A DNA stretch of 64,000 nucleotides, from positions 1 to 64,000 of the forward strand of contig JAIXOM010000018.1 in the NCBI GenBank assembly GCA_027486755.1. Direction: 5' to 3'. The notes beneath the pieces are model-generated. The model did not search any database. It was not told where the DNA came from and saw only the letters and a program-made list of their open reading frames with translations. The stretch is from Comamonadaceae bacterium (GTDB lineage Bacteria > Pseudomonadota > Gammaproteobacteria > Burkholderiales > Burkholderiaceae_C). Within the stretch, counting starts at the first letter, position 1. Every line of letters starts with the position of its first letter. The position numbers and the translations under genes are program-made. Below, piece by piece: positions 45,740-53,985 of this stretch.

Positions 45740-45774
45740 GCCTAGAACCCACCCCGGGCTGCGGGGTGACACAG

Positions 45775-45825
45775 GGCCAGTAGGCCGTCACTGATGTGGC
45801 GGCCTACTGGCCTTTTGGCCTTTTT
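45775..45825 (+). terminator. Strong terminator of the ABC transporter operon
   Basis: GGCCAGTAGGCCG pairs perfectly with CGGCCTACTGGCC (13 bp) around a 12-nt loop, followed by TTTT, GGCC and TTTTT. It separates the transporter from the convergent iclR gene. Confidence 0.85.
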
Positions 45826-45838
45826 GGCCTGCTGAGCT

Positions 45839-46702
45839 TCAGCGCCGCGCTTTGGCAGGCGCAGCATGCAGGCCCTGCGGCAGCGTGCGAACTGGATACA
45901 CCGCACAACCGAGCCGCTGCGAGATTGAGCGAGCCGCATCATGCAGGGCTGTGATCAAAGGGCCCTCTTCACTGGCCTTCAGATAGTGAGCCGGGAAGGC
46001 GATGCCCAAGGCACCCACGATTTGCTGGTCCGACTTAAACAAGGGCACCGATATCACCCCCAAGCCGATGGTGGTTTCATTGCGCTGCACGGCATAGCCG
46101 CTCTCACGCGCCTGCGTGACCATGGACTCGATCTTGCTGTGATCACACACGGTATCACTGGTCAGCGGCGGCACCGGCAAGGCCAATAAGCGCTCGCGTT
46201 CGGCCGGCGCCATGAAAGCCATCATCACCCGGCCGGCCGATGATGCGCCTATGGGCACGCAGTTGCCCGAATGCCAGCCGGTGTCGATGAAATAGGGCCC
46301 CTCCAGACCAATCAGATACAGCGACTGCTCGCCATGCGGAATCGACAGCCGAACGCTGTGGCCGGTGCGGTTGAGCAGGTCGCGCATCACCGGGGTGGCC
46401 GCCTGACACAGCGGATCATGGGTGGTAAAGCGCGAGCCCAGCAGGTAACTGCGCTGGCTGACGTGGTAGGTGCGGGTCTGGGGGTCTTGCGCCACCAGGC
46501 CGCTGTCGACCAGGGCGCTCAAAATCTTGGCCACCTGGCTCTTGGACAGGCCGCAGCGTTTGGCCAATTCGGTCACGCCCAGGTCACGCGGACCGGCTTC
46601 AAACTCCAGCAGCACCCGCAAACCGGTGCGCAGCGACTTCATGTATTCGTTCTGCGGGGCGGGCTCATCGGCCACAGCCTGGACTTTGATGGACTTGGGC
46701 AT
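45839..46702 (-). CDS. IclR-family transcriptional regulator
   Basis: A 287-residue regulator. The N-terminal winged helix has SLRTGLRVLLEFEAGPRDLGVTEL and AKRCGLSKSQVAKILSAL; the C-terminal ligand-binding domain has VRLSIPHGEQSLYL, IGASSAGRVMMAFM and GVISVPLFKSDQQIVGALGI. The ATG at 46702 follows the stop of a possible 42-aa frame by 2 nt. Sited between catabolic genes and the transporter, it probably regulates both in response to the unknown substrate. Confidence 0.88.
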   Translation of the reverse strand: MPKSIKVQAVADEPAPQNEYMKSLRTGLRVLLEFEAGPRDLGVTELAKRCGLSKSQVAKILSALVDSGLVAQDPQTRTYHVSQRSYLLGSRFTTHDPLCQAATPVMRDLLNRTGHSVRLSIPHGEQSLYLIGLEGPYFIDTGWHSGNCVPIGASSAGRVMMAFMAPAERERLLALPVPPLTSDTVCDHSKIESMVTQARESGYAVQRNETTIGLGVISVPLFKSDQQIVGALGIAFPAHYLKASEEGPLITALHDAARSISQRLGCAVYPVRTLPQGLHAAPAKARR

Positions 46703-46704
46703 GG

Positions 46705-46833
46705 TCAAGCAGGCTCCTGTCGCTCGGCAAAAACCTTCACCTGCTCAAGGCTGCGAGGCACGCTGGCTTGGGCAAGTGCATCGCGGCCGATCGACGGGGC
46801 CAACAGTTTTCCCGCGTCGCTCGCTTGATCCAT
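46705..46833 (-). CDS. Possible 42-aa peptide coupled to iclR
   Basis: A short frame MDQASDAGKLLAPSIGRDAL... of 42 residues lies between the dehydrogenase gene and iclR, with its stop 2 nt before the iclR ATG. No signal peptide and no recognised domain; a weak ribosome site (AGGT) precedes it. It could be a leader peptide coupling iclR translation, or chance. Evidence is positional only. Confidence 0.3.
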   Translation of the reverse strand: MDQASDAGKLLAPSIGRDALAQASVPRSLEQVKVFAERQEPA

Positions 46834-46866
46834 GTGTTTTCTACCTGATAGCAGCGCCAAAAAATC

Positions 46867-47634
46867 TCAGAGCTTGGTATAGCCCAGGCCCATGCCACCG
46901 TCGACGTCAAGCACCGCACCTGTCGTCCAATCGGCCAGCAGCAAATACTCCATGGCCTGCGCAATATCCTCGGGCTCACCGATGCGGCCTATCGGGTGCA
47001 GATGGGCCAAGTTGCGAAAAAACGCCTTGGCCTCCTGCGGATCCTGACCTGTCACCGCCGCGTTGATCTCGGTGGCCACCGCGCCCGGAATCACACAGTT
47101 GACACGCACCTTGCGCGCGCCCAGCTCGGCCGCCAGCACCCGCGAGGCATTGACAATCGCGCCCTTAGAAGCGGCATAAGCCAGCCTGCCCGGCAGCGCC
47201 AGCCGGGTATGGACCGAACCGATGAAGATCACCGAACCCTGGCTGCGCGCCAGATCCTCCAGCGCCAGCTGCGTTAAAAAAAGCGGCGCATGCACATTGG
47301 TGGCCATCACCCGGGCCAAGCCCGCTTCGTCAAGACCGGCCAAGCCGCTGTGGTGGGTGATGCCCGCGTTGTTGATCAAGCCGAACAGCGTGCCTTGGCC
47401 ATGGGCCAGCGCGGCTTCTAGCATGCGCTGGCGATCTGAAGCCACGCAGACATCGCCCTCGACCCAGTTGCACAGCGGGCCTATCGATTGCGCCACCTCC
47501 TGAATGCGATCGGCGCGGCGACCACTGATGGTCACCCGCGCACCCCGACTGGCCAGGTAGCGCGCGGCGCCTTCGCCGATACCCGAACCTCCGCCCGTGA
47601 TCAGGATGGACCTGCCTTCAACACTCGTACTCAT
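46867..47634 (-). CDS. Short-chain dehydrogenase/reductase
   Basis: A 255-residue classical SDR. Cofactor loop TGGGSGIGEGAARYL with a GRR following the second strand, which favours NADP. NNAG at about 90-93 and the catalytic Ser (FIGSVHT), Tyr and Lys (YAASKGA) are present. GEPEDIAQAMEYLL and DVDGGMGLGY close the fold. It oxidises or reduces an alcohol/ketone of unknown identity. It lies downstream of the other SDR and the amidohydrolase in one direction. Confidence 0.85.
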   Translation of the reverse strand: MSTSVEGRSILITGGGSGIGEGAARYLASRGARVTISGRRADRIQEVAQSIGPLCNWVEGDVCVASDRQRMLEAALAHGQGTLFGLINNAGITHHSGLAGLDEAGLARVMATNVHAPLFLTQLALEDLARSQGSVIFIGSVHTRLALPGRLAYAASKGAIVNASRVLAAELGARKVRVNCVIPGAVATEINAAVTGQDPQEAKAFFRNLAHLHPIGRIGEPEDIAQAMEYLLLADWTTGAVLDVDGGMGLGYTKL

Positions 47635-47694
47635 GACCAGCTCCTTCCATGCACCCGGTCACAGTGACCCCTGCGCCCGCAGCAGCCCAGGGCC

Positions 47695-48441
47695 TCAAGC
47701 ACGCGGCACCTGGGAAAGGACGCTGTGGGTAATGGCGCCATCGACCACCAGGTTGTGACCGCTGATGTAGCCGGCTGCATCGCTGGCCAAAAACATCACC
47801 GCTTGAGCGATGTCGTCCTCGCTGCCCAGGCGCTTGAGCGGCACGGCCTGCGAGCGGAGGGCGCGGGTTTTGGGGTCGGCATAGACCGGGGTGCTCATAC
47901 CCCCGTCGATAAACCCCGGTGAGACGGTATTGACCCGGATGCCGTAGCCGCCCCACTCAAGCGCCATCAATTCGCTGAGCTTGGCCAAGCCCGCCTTGCC
48001 GGGGGCGTAGGCGTTGGTGCCCAGGCTGGGCGTGATGCCGCCTATCGAGGAAATATTGACGATGCTGCCGCCGTGCTCGCGCATGCGCCGCGCCACCGCC
48101 TGCGACATGATGAAAGCGCCGGTCAGGTCGATGTCGATCACCCGCCGAAAATCGGCCACGCTCATGTCCAGCAAATAAGAGAACTTGACCACGCCGGCGT
48201 TGTTGACCAGCAGCTGCGGTACCGCGTCCAGGCCATCGACCAGGGCGGCCACCTGGGCTTCGTCGGTGATGTCACACACCTGATGCTCGGCGCCGCCCAA
48301 TTCATTGGCCGTGCGCGCCAGAGCCTCTTGCTGTACATCGATCAACACCACCCGCCAGCCTTGCGCCAGCGCCAGTCGCGCAATCGCCCGGCCTATGCCG
48401 CCACCGGCTCCTGTCACCAGGGCCAGCTTGCCGCCGGTCAT
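47695..48441 (-). CDS. Short-chain dehydrogenase/reductase
   Basis: A 248-residue classical SDR. GAGGGIGRAIARL with VLIDVQ after the second strand suggests NAD. The NNAG motif, SSIGGITPSLGTNAY and PGKAGLAKLSEL give the Ser-Tyr-Lys centre, though YAPGK replaces the usual YxxSK and should be checked. SEDDIAQAVMFLASDAAGYISGHNLVVDGA ends the fold. Its ATG shares one base with the amidohydrolase stop (TGATG). Confidence 0.85.
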   Translation of the reverse strand: MTGGKLALVTGAGGGIGRAIARLALAQGWRVVLIDVQQEALARTANELGGAEHQVCDITDEAQVAALVDGLDAVPQLLVNNAGVVKFSYLLDMSVADFRRVIDIDLTGAFIMSQAVARRMREHGGSIVNISSIGGITPSLGTNAYAPGKAGLAKLSELMALEWGGYGIRVNTVSPGFIDGGMSTPVYADPKTRALRSQAVPLKRLGSEDDIAQAVMFLASDAAGYISGHNLVVDGAITHSVLSQVPRA

Positions 48442-49850
48442 CAGTGCTTCCCCTGGCGGGCAGCGTTAACGATGTCCTTGGTCAAAATCTCGCCGAAGTC
48501 GTGGCAACGCCATTCCGGCATGGGCCGCCGCTCGGGTTCCTGGCGCTGCAGATCAATCCAGCGCCCGCCCAGCATCACGCCCTCGAGCTTGTCTTTTTGG
48601 CCGACCACGGTCACGTCCTTGGAGGGATCGCCGTTGACCACCAACAGGTCGGCCAGGCGCCCAGCCTGCAGCGTGCCCACCTTGTCCTTCATGCGCAGCA
48701 CATGCGAGCCATACTCGGTGCAACACCGAATCGCCTCCAGAGGCGTCAAGCCCAGGTGCCGCACGAACACCTCCATCTCCCGATAATGCCAATCGCCGTA
48801 GGGGGTGACGGAAAAGCCCGACTCGGTACCGCACAGCATGGGCACGCCGGCCTTGTAGGCCTTGTTGAACATTTCGGCGCTCTGCTCGATCTCCTTGCGG
48901 AAAATCTCCTGCAAGCCGGGGCTGGCATGAATCGCGTCGCCAAACTCCATCAGATTAGCCTGGAAGGTCAAGGCCGGCACCAGCAAGGCGCCATGTTTGA
49001 CCATGGCGTCGAGCGCCGCGTCGTCCATGAAAGTGCCGTGAATAATCTGGTCAAAGCCCGCCTCTAGCGACATGATGATGGACTTGGCGCTGCGGCAGTG
49101 CCCGGCCACCGGCACGCCGAAGTCGTGTGCCGCATCACAAATCGTGCGCAGCTCCTCCATAGAAAAAGTGACCAGCTCGCCTTCGCCTCGACGATGGCTG
49201 AGCGAGCCGGTGACATGCACCTTGATCCAGTCGCAGCCAATCTTGATCTGCCGGCGCACCTCGGCCACCAGCTCGTCCTTGCCGCGCACCAGTCGGGCAT
49301 AGGCCATGGTGCCGTGGTCGGGCATGAGCCGGCCGGCGGCACCGCCCACCGAGGTCATCAAGGCATAACCGCCGACCACCATGCGCGGGCCTTCGATCAC
49401 GCCATGGTTGATCGCCTCCTTGAGGTCCACGCCCAGGTCAAAAATCGAGTCCGGGTCAAAAAAACCGGTCAGTCCTGAACACAGCATCTTGCGCACATTG
49501 CGCGCAGCAGTGATCGCCGCCATGCCTGGCCGCCGGTGGTAGAACAACTCATCATGACCGGCCGCATCGTCGAAGGTCGAATGCACATGGGCGTCGATCA
49601 GGCCCGGCATGACCGAGCGGCCGCTCAAATCCATGCGCTGCAGCTGCGGCAGGCTGGCTGCCCGGGCGTCAGCATCGGCGCCCACGGCAACGATGCTGTC
49701 GCCCTCGATCAGCAGCGAGGCCTCGAAAGGGGCGCGCCCTGTGCCGTCGATCACCCTAGCGTTTTGCAGAAGAAGTGCTTGAGCCGCATAAGGGGCGCGG
49801 CCCGTGCCGTCGATCGCCCGAGCGCTTTGCATAAGAAGGGATTGAGACAT
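48441..49850 (-). CDS. Amidohydrolase-superfamily protein with duplicated N-terminus
   Basis: A 469-residue metal-dependent hydrolase. The metal site DAHVHSTFD is followed by a Lys/His-containing TIM-barrel (WIKVHVTGS, VAGHCRS, QIIHGTFMDD, LLCGTESGFSVTPYG) and the closing GTLQAGRLADLLVVNGDP. It resembles imidazolonepropionase/prolidase-like amidohydrolases acting on cyclic amides or peptides. Residues 5-25 and 26-46 are near-identical copies (LLMQSARAIDGTGRAP and LLLQNARVIDGTGRAP), from a tandem DNA duplication. First gene of the IclR-linked operon. Confidence 0.85.
   Translation of the reverse strand: MSQSLLMQSARAIDGTGRAPYAAQALLLQNARVIDGTGRAPFEASLLIEGDSIVAVGADADARAASLPQLQRMDLSGRSVMPGLIDAHVHSTFDDAAGHDELFYHRRPGMAAITAARNVRKMLCSGLTGFFDPDSIFDLGVDLKEAINHGVIEGPRMVVGGYALMTSVGGAAGRLMPDHGTMAYARLVRGKDELVAEVRRQIKIGCDWIKVHVTGSLSHRRGEGELVTFSMEELRTICDAAHDFGVPVAGHCRSAKSIIMSLEAGFDQIIHGTFMDDAALDAMVKHGALLVPALTFQANLMEFGDAIHASPGLQEIFRKEIEQSAEMFNKAYKAGVPMLCGTESGFSVTPYGDWHYREMEVFVRHLGLTPLEAIRCCTEYGSHVLRMKDKVGTLQAGRLADLLVVNGDPSKDVTVVGQKDKLEGVMLGGRWIDLQRQEPERRPMPEWRCHDFGEILTKDIVNAARQGKH
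49713..49838. repeat. 63-bp imperfect tandem duplication inside the amidohydrolase gene
   Basis: Two adjacent 63-bp units (49713-49775 and 49776-49838) match over most of their length, including GTGCCGTCGATC shared at 49741 and 49804. Both are in frame and encode copies of the N-terminal beta strand of the hydrolase. Confidence 0.8.
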
Positions 49851-50161
49851 GGTGAACTCCGTTGTTTCTCATGTAGAACCAGTATTTCCTCTGCACTTAG
49901 AAAAGTTAAATCAGGGAAAACACCATTTCTTTGTTGGCCATGCTATCGCAGATTCAATCGGGTCATGCAGTCGGGTTTGCCCGGGGGGGGCACGGTCCCA
50001 CGCGCCACCGCGGACTGCGCTGCAGCATCCAAGCTAGTCGCCTTGGCACGAACTGCCTGCGAAACTTGTTGAGCCCACGGCTGGGCCAACAATACAGCGC
50101 GCATTCCTTTGAAGTACACCGGCTTTGAGGTCTCTGGCGATGGTGTGCGCAGTCAATATGG
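49851..50161. other. Spacer upstream of the amidohydrolase operon
   Basis: This 311-bp spacer lies between tRNA-Arg and the amidohydrolase start and must hold the operon promoter. Close to the start codon is an imperfect dyad, GTTTCT with AGAAC (49864-49879), a possible IclR site, weak evidence. A GC-rich tract with nine G in a row occurs near 49980. No gene, repeat family or clear -35/-10 pair is seen. Confidence 0.5.
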
Positions 50162-50235
50162 CCTGCCCGGAGGGGATCGAACCCCCGACCCACAGCTTAG
50201 AAGGCTGTTGCTCTATCCAACTGAGCTACGGGCAG
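50162..50235 (-). tRNA. tRNA-Arg (anticodon TCT)
   Basis: A 74-nt cloverleaf on the minus strand. Acceptor CTGCCCG pairs fully with CGGGCAG, discriminator G; no CCA is encoded. D arm GCTCAGTTGGATAGAGC and anticodon loop CTTCTAA give TCT (AGA codons). The T arm has loop TTCGATC. Confidence 0.96.
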
Positions 50236-50297
50236 ATGTCTGAAATCTTAGCGCGGCCGAATCGGGCCGACTCGCAGAGCACCGTCGGGGCAAGAAG

Positions 50298-50321
50298 AAA
50301 AAAAGCCCGTGAAACGGGCTT
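50298..50321 (-). terminator. Terminator between tRNA-Pro and tRNA-Arg
   Basis: On the minus strand AAGCCCGT pairs with ACGGGCTT around a 3-nt loop, followed by seven T. It lies 15 bp after tRNA-Pro, so the two tRNAs are separate transcripts. Confidence 0.88.
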
Positions 50322-50335
50322 GGCGCTTAAATATT

Positions 50336-50412
<77 letters not shown>

Positions 50413-50420
50413 AAGGCAAC

Positions 50421-50426
50421 AGTATA
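50421..50426 (-). promoter_or_regulatory. -10 element of tRNA-Pro
   Basis: TATACT on the minus strand lies 8 bp before the first base of mature tRNA-Pro, the usual distance. No clear -35 is visible. Confidence 0.45.
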
Positions 50427-50573
50427 ACCCGGCCCTATCGCGCGGCGACTCACCGGCCACCGTTTCGGCCCTCGTAGGTGTTGCTGCGCTGTTAGCCGAC
50501 GGACGCATGCCCCACAAATGATCGGGTAAAACCACTAGATACGCGCAGACCTTGGCCCCCTAATATGCAGCAG

Positions 50574-50704
50574 TGGATGGTTTGTAACGGATCCATGCAT
50601 TTGGGAAACCTTCAGGCTGAGTTTGTCAGCCCTCTGGCCTCCCCCTCGATTCCTGATGAAGAGTTAGCAGCCGCCGGCGCCGAAAGGTCCGGTGGCTTTT
50701 TTTT
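50574..50704 (+). ncRNA. Candidate small RNA ending in an orphan terminator
   Basis: In the 304-bp spacer 50413-50716 there is no gene, but the plus strand has three successive hairpins: TGGAT/ATCCA (50574-50595), GGCTGA/TCAGCC with a 5-nt loop (50615-50631), and an intrinsic terminator (50669-50704). No plus-strand gene lies upstream within the spacer, as both neighbours are on the minus strand. A small RNA of 100-150 nt is the simplest explanation; the promoter is not obvious (TAATAT at 50561 is weak). The rest of the spacer shows nothing. Confidence 0.4.
50669..50704 (+). terminator. Intrinsic terminator with no upstream plus-strand gene
   Basis: AGCCGCCGG pairs with CCGGTGGCT (one G-U) around an 11-nt loop, followed directly by eight T on the plus strand. 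On the minus strand no T-run follows, so it does not serve the neighbouring pobR gene. Confidence 0.75.
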
Positions 50705-50716
50705 GGGGGCCAGAGC

Positions 50717-51558
50717 TCAGAGCGTTTCACGCAATTGCCCGGCGGCATCGAACAGCAGGGGCAGCCAGTCACGCTGCAAGGCCTCGGGCGCAAGGCGCTC
50801 GGCGGTGCTGACGACGTTGAGGGCGGCCACGGTGCGGCCTTGCGGGTCTCGCAGCGGCACGGCCAGGGCGTGCACACCCAACTCATGCTCCTGGCTGGCC
50901 AGAGCGAAGTCGTCGCGCGCCGCCTGGGCCAGTGCCTGCTTGAACAGGCGCACATCACTCAAAGTGTGGGCGGTCAGGCGCGGCAGGCGCCCGTCGATCA
51001 GGCGCTCCTGCAGCCAGGCTCTGAGCTGGGCTGCAGGCAGGTTGGCCAGCAAGATGCGGCCGGTGGAGGTGGCGTGGGCCGGCAGCCGAGCGCCCAAGTG
51101 CAAGCCATAGGCCTGGGCGGTGGTACTACCTGCAGGATGACCAGGACCAGCGCTGCGGCGCAGGCCATGGCCGCTGCGGCCGATGATCACCACCTCATGC
51201 GCATCGAGCACAGCCACCGAAAAGGAATCGCCGGTCTGGGCAGCCAGACGGTTGAGCGCAGGCTGCACCGCCCGCGGCAGGCGCGACGAGGCCAGGAAGC
51301 TGCCAGAAAACCGCAGCACCTTGGCCGAAAGCCAGAAATAGCGGCCATCGGTCTCCAAATAGCCCAAATGGGCCAGGGTCAGCAGATGGCGCCGAGCCGC
51401 AGCCCGGGTGATGCCGGCCCGCTCAGCTGCCAAAGTGGCATTGAGGCGCTGGCGCTGCATGTCAAAGCTTTCGAGCACGGCCATGCCTTTGACCATGCCC
51501 TCGATCAGGTCGGCCTTGGCAATAGGGACAGCGCCTGAGTTCGTGGCTTTCAGCGACA

Positions 51559-51559
<1 letters not shown>
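50717..51559 (-). CDS. pobR: IclR-family regulator, PobR/PcaR-like
   Basis: A 280-residue IclR regulator. The winged helix has EGMVKGMAVLESFDMQRQRLNATL and TRAAARRHLLTLAHLGYLETDG, the pattern of the PobR/PcaU/PcaR subgroup. The effector domain has FSVAVLDAHEVVIIGRS, ATSTGRILLANL and ELGVHALAVPLRDPQGRTVAALNV. It is divergent from pobA, so it should activate pobA in response to 4-hydroxybenzoate. The ATG at 51559 lies at the edge of a perfect inverted repeat; an ATG six codons upstream, inside the repeat, is also possible. Confidence 0.85.
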
Positions 51560-52954
<1,395 letters not shown>

Positions 52955-52992
52955 AGGGGAGCGCTGTCCAGCGGTCGGTTAAATTCGGCGGC

Positions 52993-53862
52993 ATGAACCG
53001 AAACACCAAGCCCCTCAAGGGCATACGCGTCATCAGCCTGGCGCTGAACCTTCCCGGACCGGCGGCCCTGCGCCGCCTGGCCGATATGGGCGCGCGCTGT
53101 ACCAAGATCAACCCGCCGGCCGGCGACGCCATGAAGGCCTATACCCAGGCTGGCTACGAGATGCTGCATTCAGGCGTGCGCGAACTGAGCCTGGACCTCA
53201 AAACCCCGATGGGGCAGGCGGCGCTGCACAAGCGCCTGGCCACGACCGATGTGCTGCTGGCTTCGTTTCGGCCTTCGGCGCTGCGCAAGCTGGGGCTGGG
53301 CTGGGCCTCATTGCGCAAGCAGTACCCGCAACTGAGCCTGATACAGATCGTCGGCGCGCCTGGCCCGCTGGCCGAAGTGCCCGGGCACGACCTGACCTAT
53401 CAAGCCGAGGTGGGCCTGGTGCCGGGCCTGGACCTGCCGGCCAGCCTGTTTGCCGACATGGCCGGCGCATTGCTGGCCAGCGAAGCCACACTGCAGGCGG
53501 TGCTGCAGCAAAAAACCAGTGGCCGGGGCAGTTGCCGCGAGGTGGCTCTGTCAGAGGCGGCCCACTGGTTGGCCCTGCCTCGGCAGTGGAAGATGACCAC
53601 GCCCGACGGCCCGGTCGGCGGGGCACACGCGGGCTACAAGCTCTACCCCTGCAAAGACGGCCGCGTTGCGGTGGCAGCGCTGGAGCCGCATTTTGCGCAG
53701 CGCCTGTGCGAGGCAGCGGGCCTGAGCATCAGCCACCCGGTGCGCGATCTGTTCAAACCCGCTACGGCCAAAGCGATTGCGGGATTTTTGGCGACCCTGA
53801 CCGTCGATCAGCTGAACACGCTGGCGCAGACCAGGGACATTCCGCTGCTGGCGATGCGCTGA
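52993..53862 (+). CDS. CaiB/BaiF-type CoA-transferase family protein, short
   Basis: A 289-residue protein of the class III CoA-transferase/racemase fold. PLKGIRVISLALNLPGPAALRRLADMGA and VRELSLDLKTPMGQAAL, then VLLASFRPSALRKLGLG and the GHDLTYQAEVGL loop, which contains the usual catalytic Asp. The typical family length is about 360-450, so the C-terminal part is shortened. It may be a related but reduced enzyme. It starts 38 bp after pobA and might handle a CoA ester from aromatic catabolism. Confidence 0.78.
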   Translation: MNRNTKPLKGIRVISLALNLPGPAALRRLADMGARCTKINPPAGDAMKAYTQAGYEMLHSGVRELSLDLKTPMGQAALHKRLATTDVLLASFRPSALRKLGLGWASLRKQYPQLSLIQIVGAPGPLAEVPGHDLTYQAEVGLVPGLDLPASLFADMAGALLASEATLQAVLQQKTSGRGSCREVALSEAAHWLALPRQWKMTTPDGPVGGAHAGYKLYPCKDGRVAVAALEPHFAQRLCEAAGLSISHPVRDLFKPATAKAIAGFLATLTVDQLNTLAQTRDIPLLAMR

Positions 53863-53873
53863 GTTCCAAGGCC

Positions 53874-53900
53874 CCATCGCGCCGGGACGGCGCTCCCACC
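53874..53900. repeat. REP-like element, first copy
   Basis: CGCGCC, GGGAC and GGCGCTCCCACC give a short hairpin (GCGCC/GGCGC) followed by CTCCCAC, a pattern like the REP elements of many proteobacteria. It lies just past the caiB-like stop, next to the second copy. Confidence 0.5.
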
Positions 53901-53938
53901 TGCTCTAAAACGGCCAGGGCATGAGGTGTGGGTCTGGG

Positions 53939-53978
53939 TGTGGGAGCTGCGCCCTCGCAGCGATGCGGTGCTCCCACA
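53939..53978. repeat. REP-like palindrome, second copy
   Basis: TGTGGGAGC at 53939-53947 and GCTCCCACA at 53970-53978 are exact inverse complements, enclosing an inner TGCG/CGCA stem. With the first copy it occupies most of the spacer between convergent genes (53863-53985), the usual home of REP pairs. Confidence 0.65.
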
Positions 53979-53985
53979 AAATCAA

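Noticed and set aside
44528-45772. 414-codon minus-strand frame opposite the substrate-binding protein
   Set aside because: The plus-strand gene has a signal peptide, a ribosome site and a recognised fold; the antisense frame has none, and the strong terminator is oriented for the plus strand.
50653-50686. Hammerhead-ribozyme-like words CTGATGA and GAAA
   Set aside because: The bases between them cannot form the required stem II and no flanking stems I and III are present; the GAAA belongs to the terminator loop.
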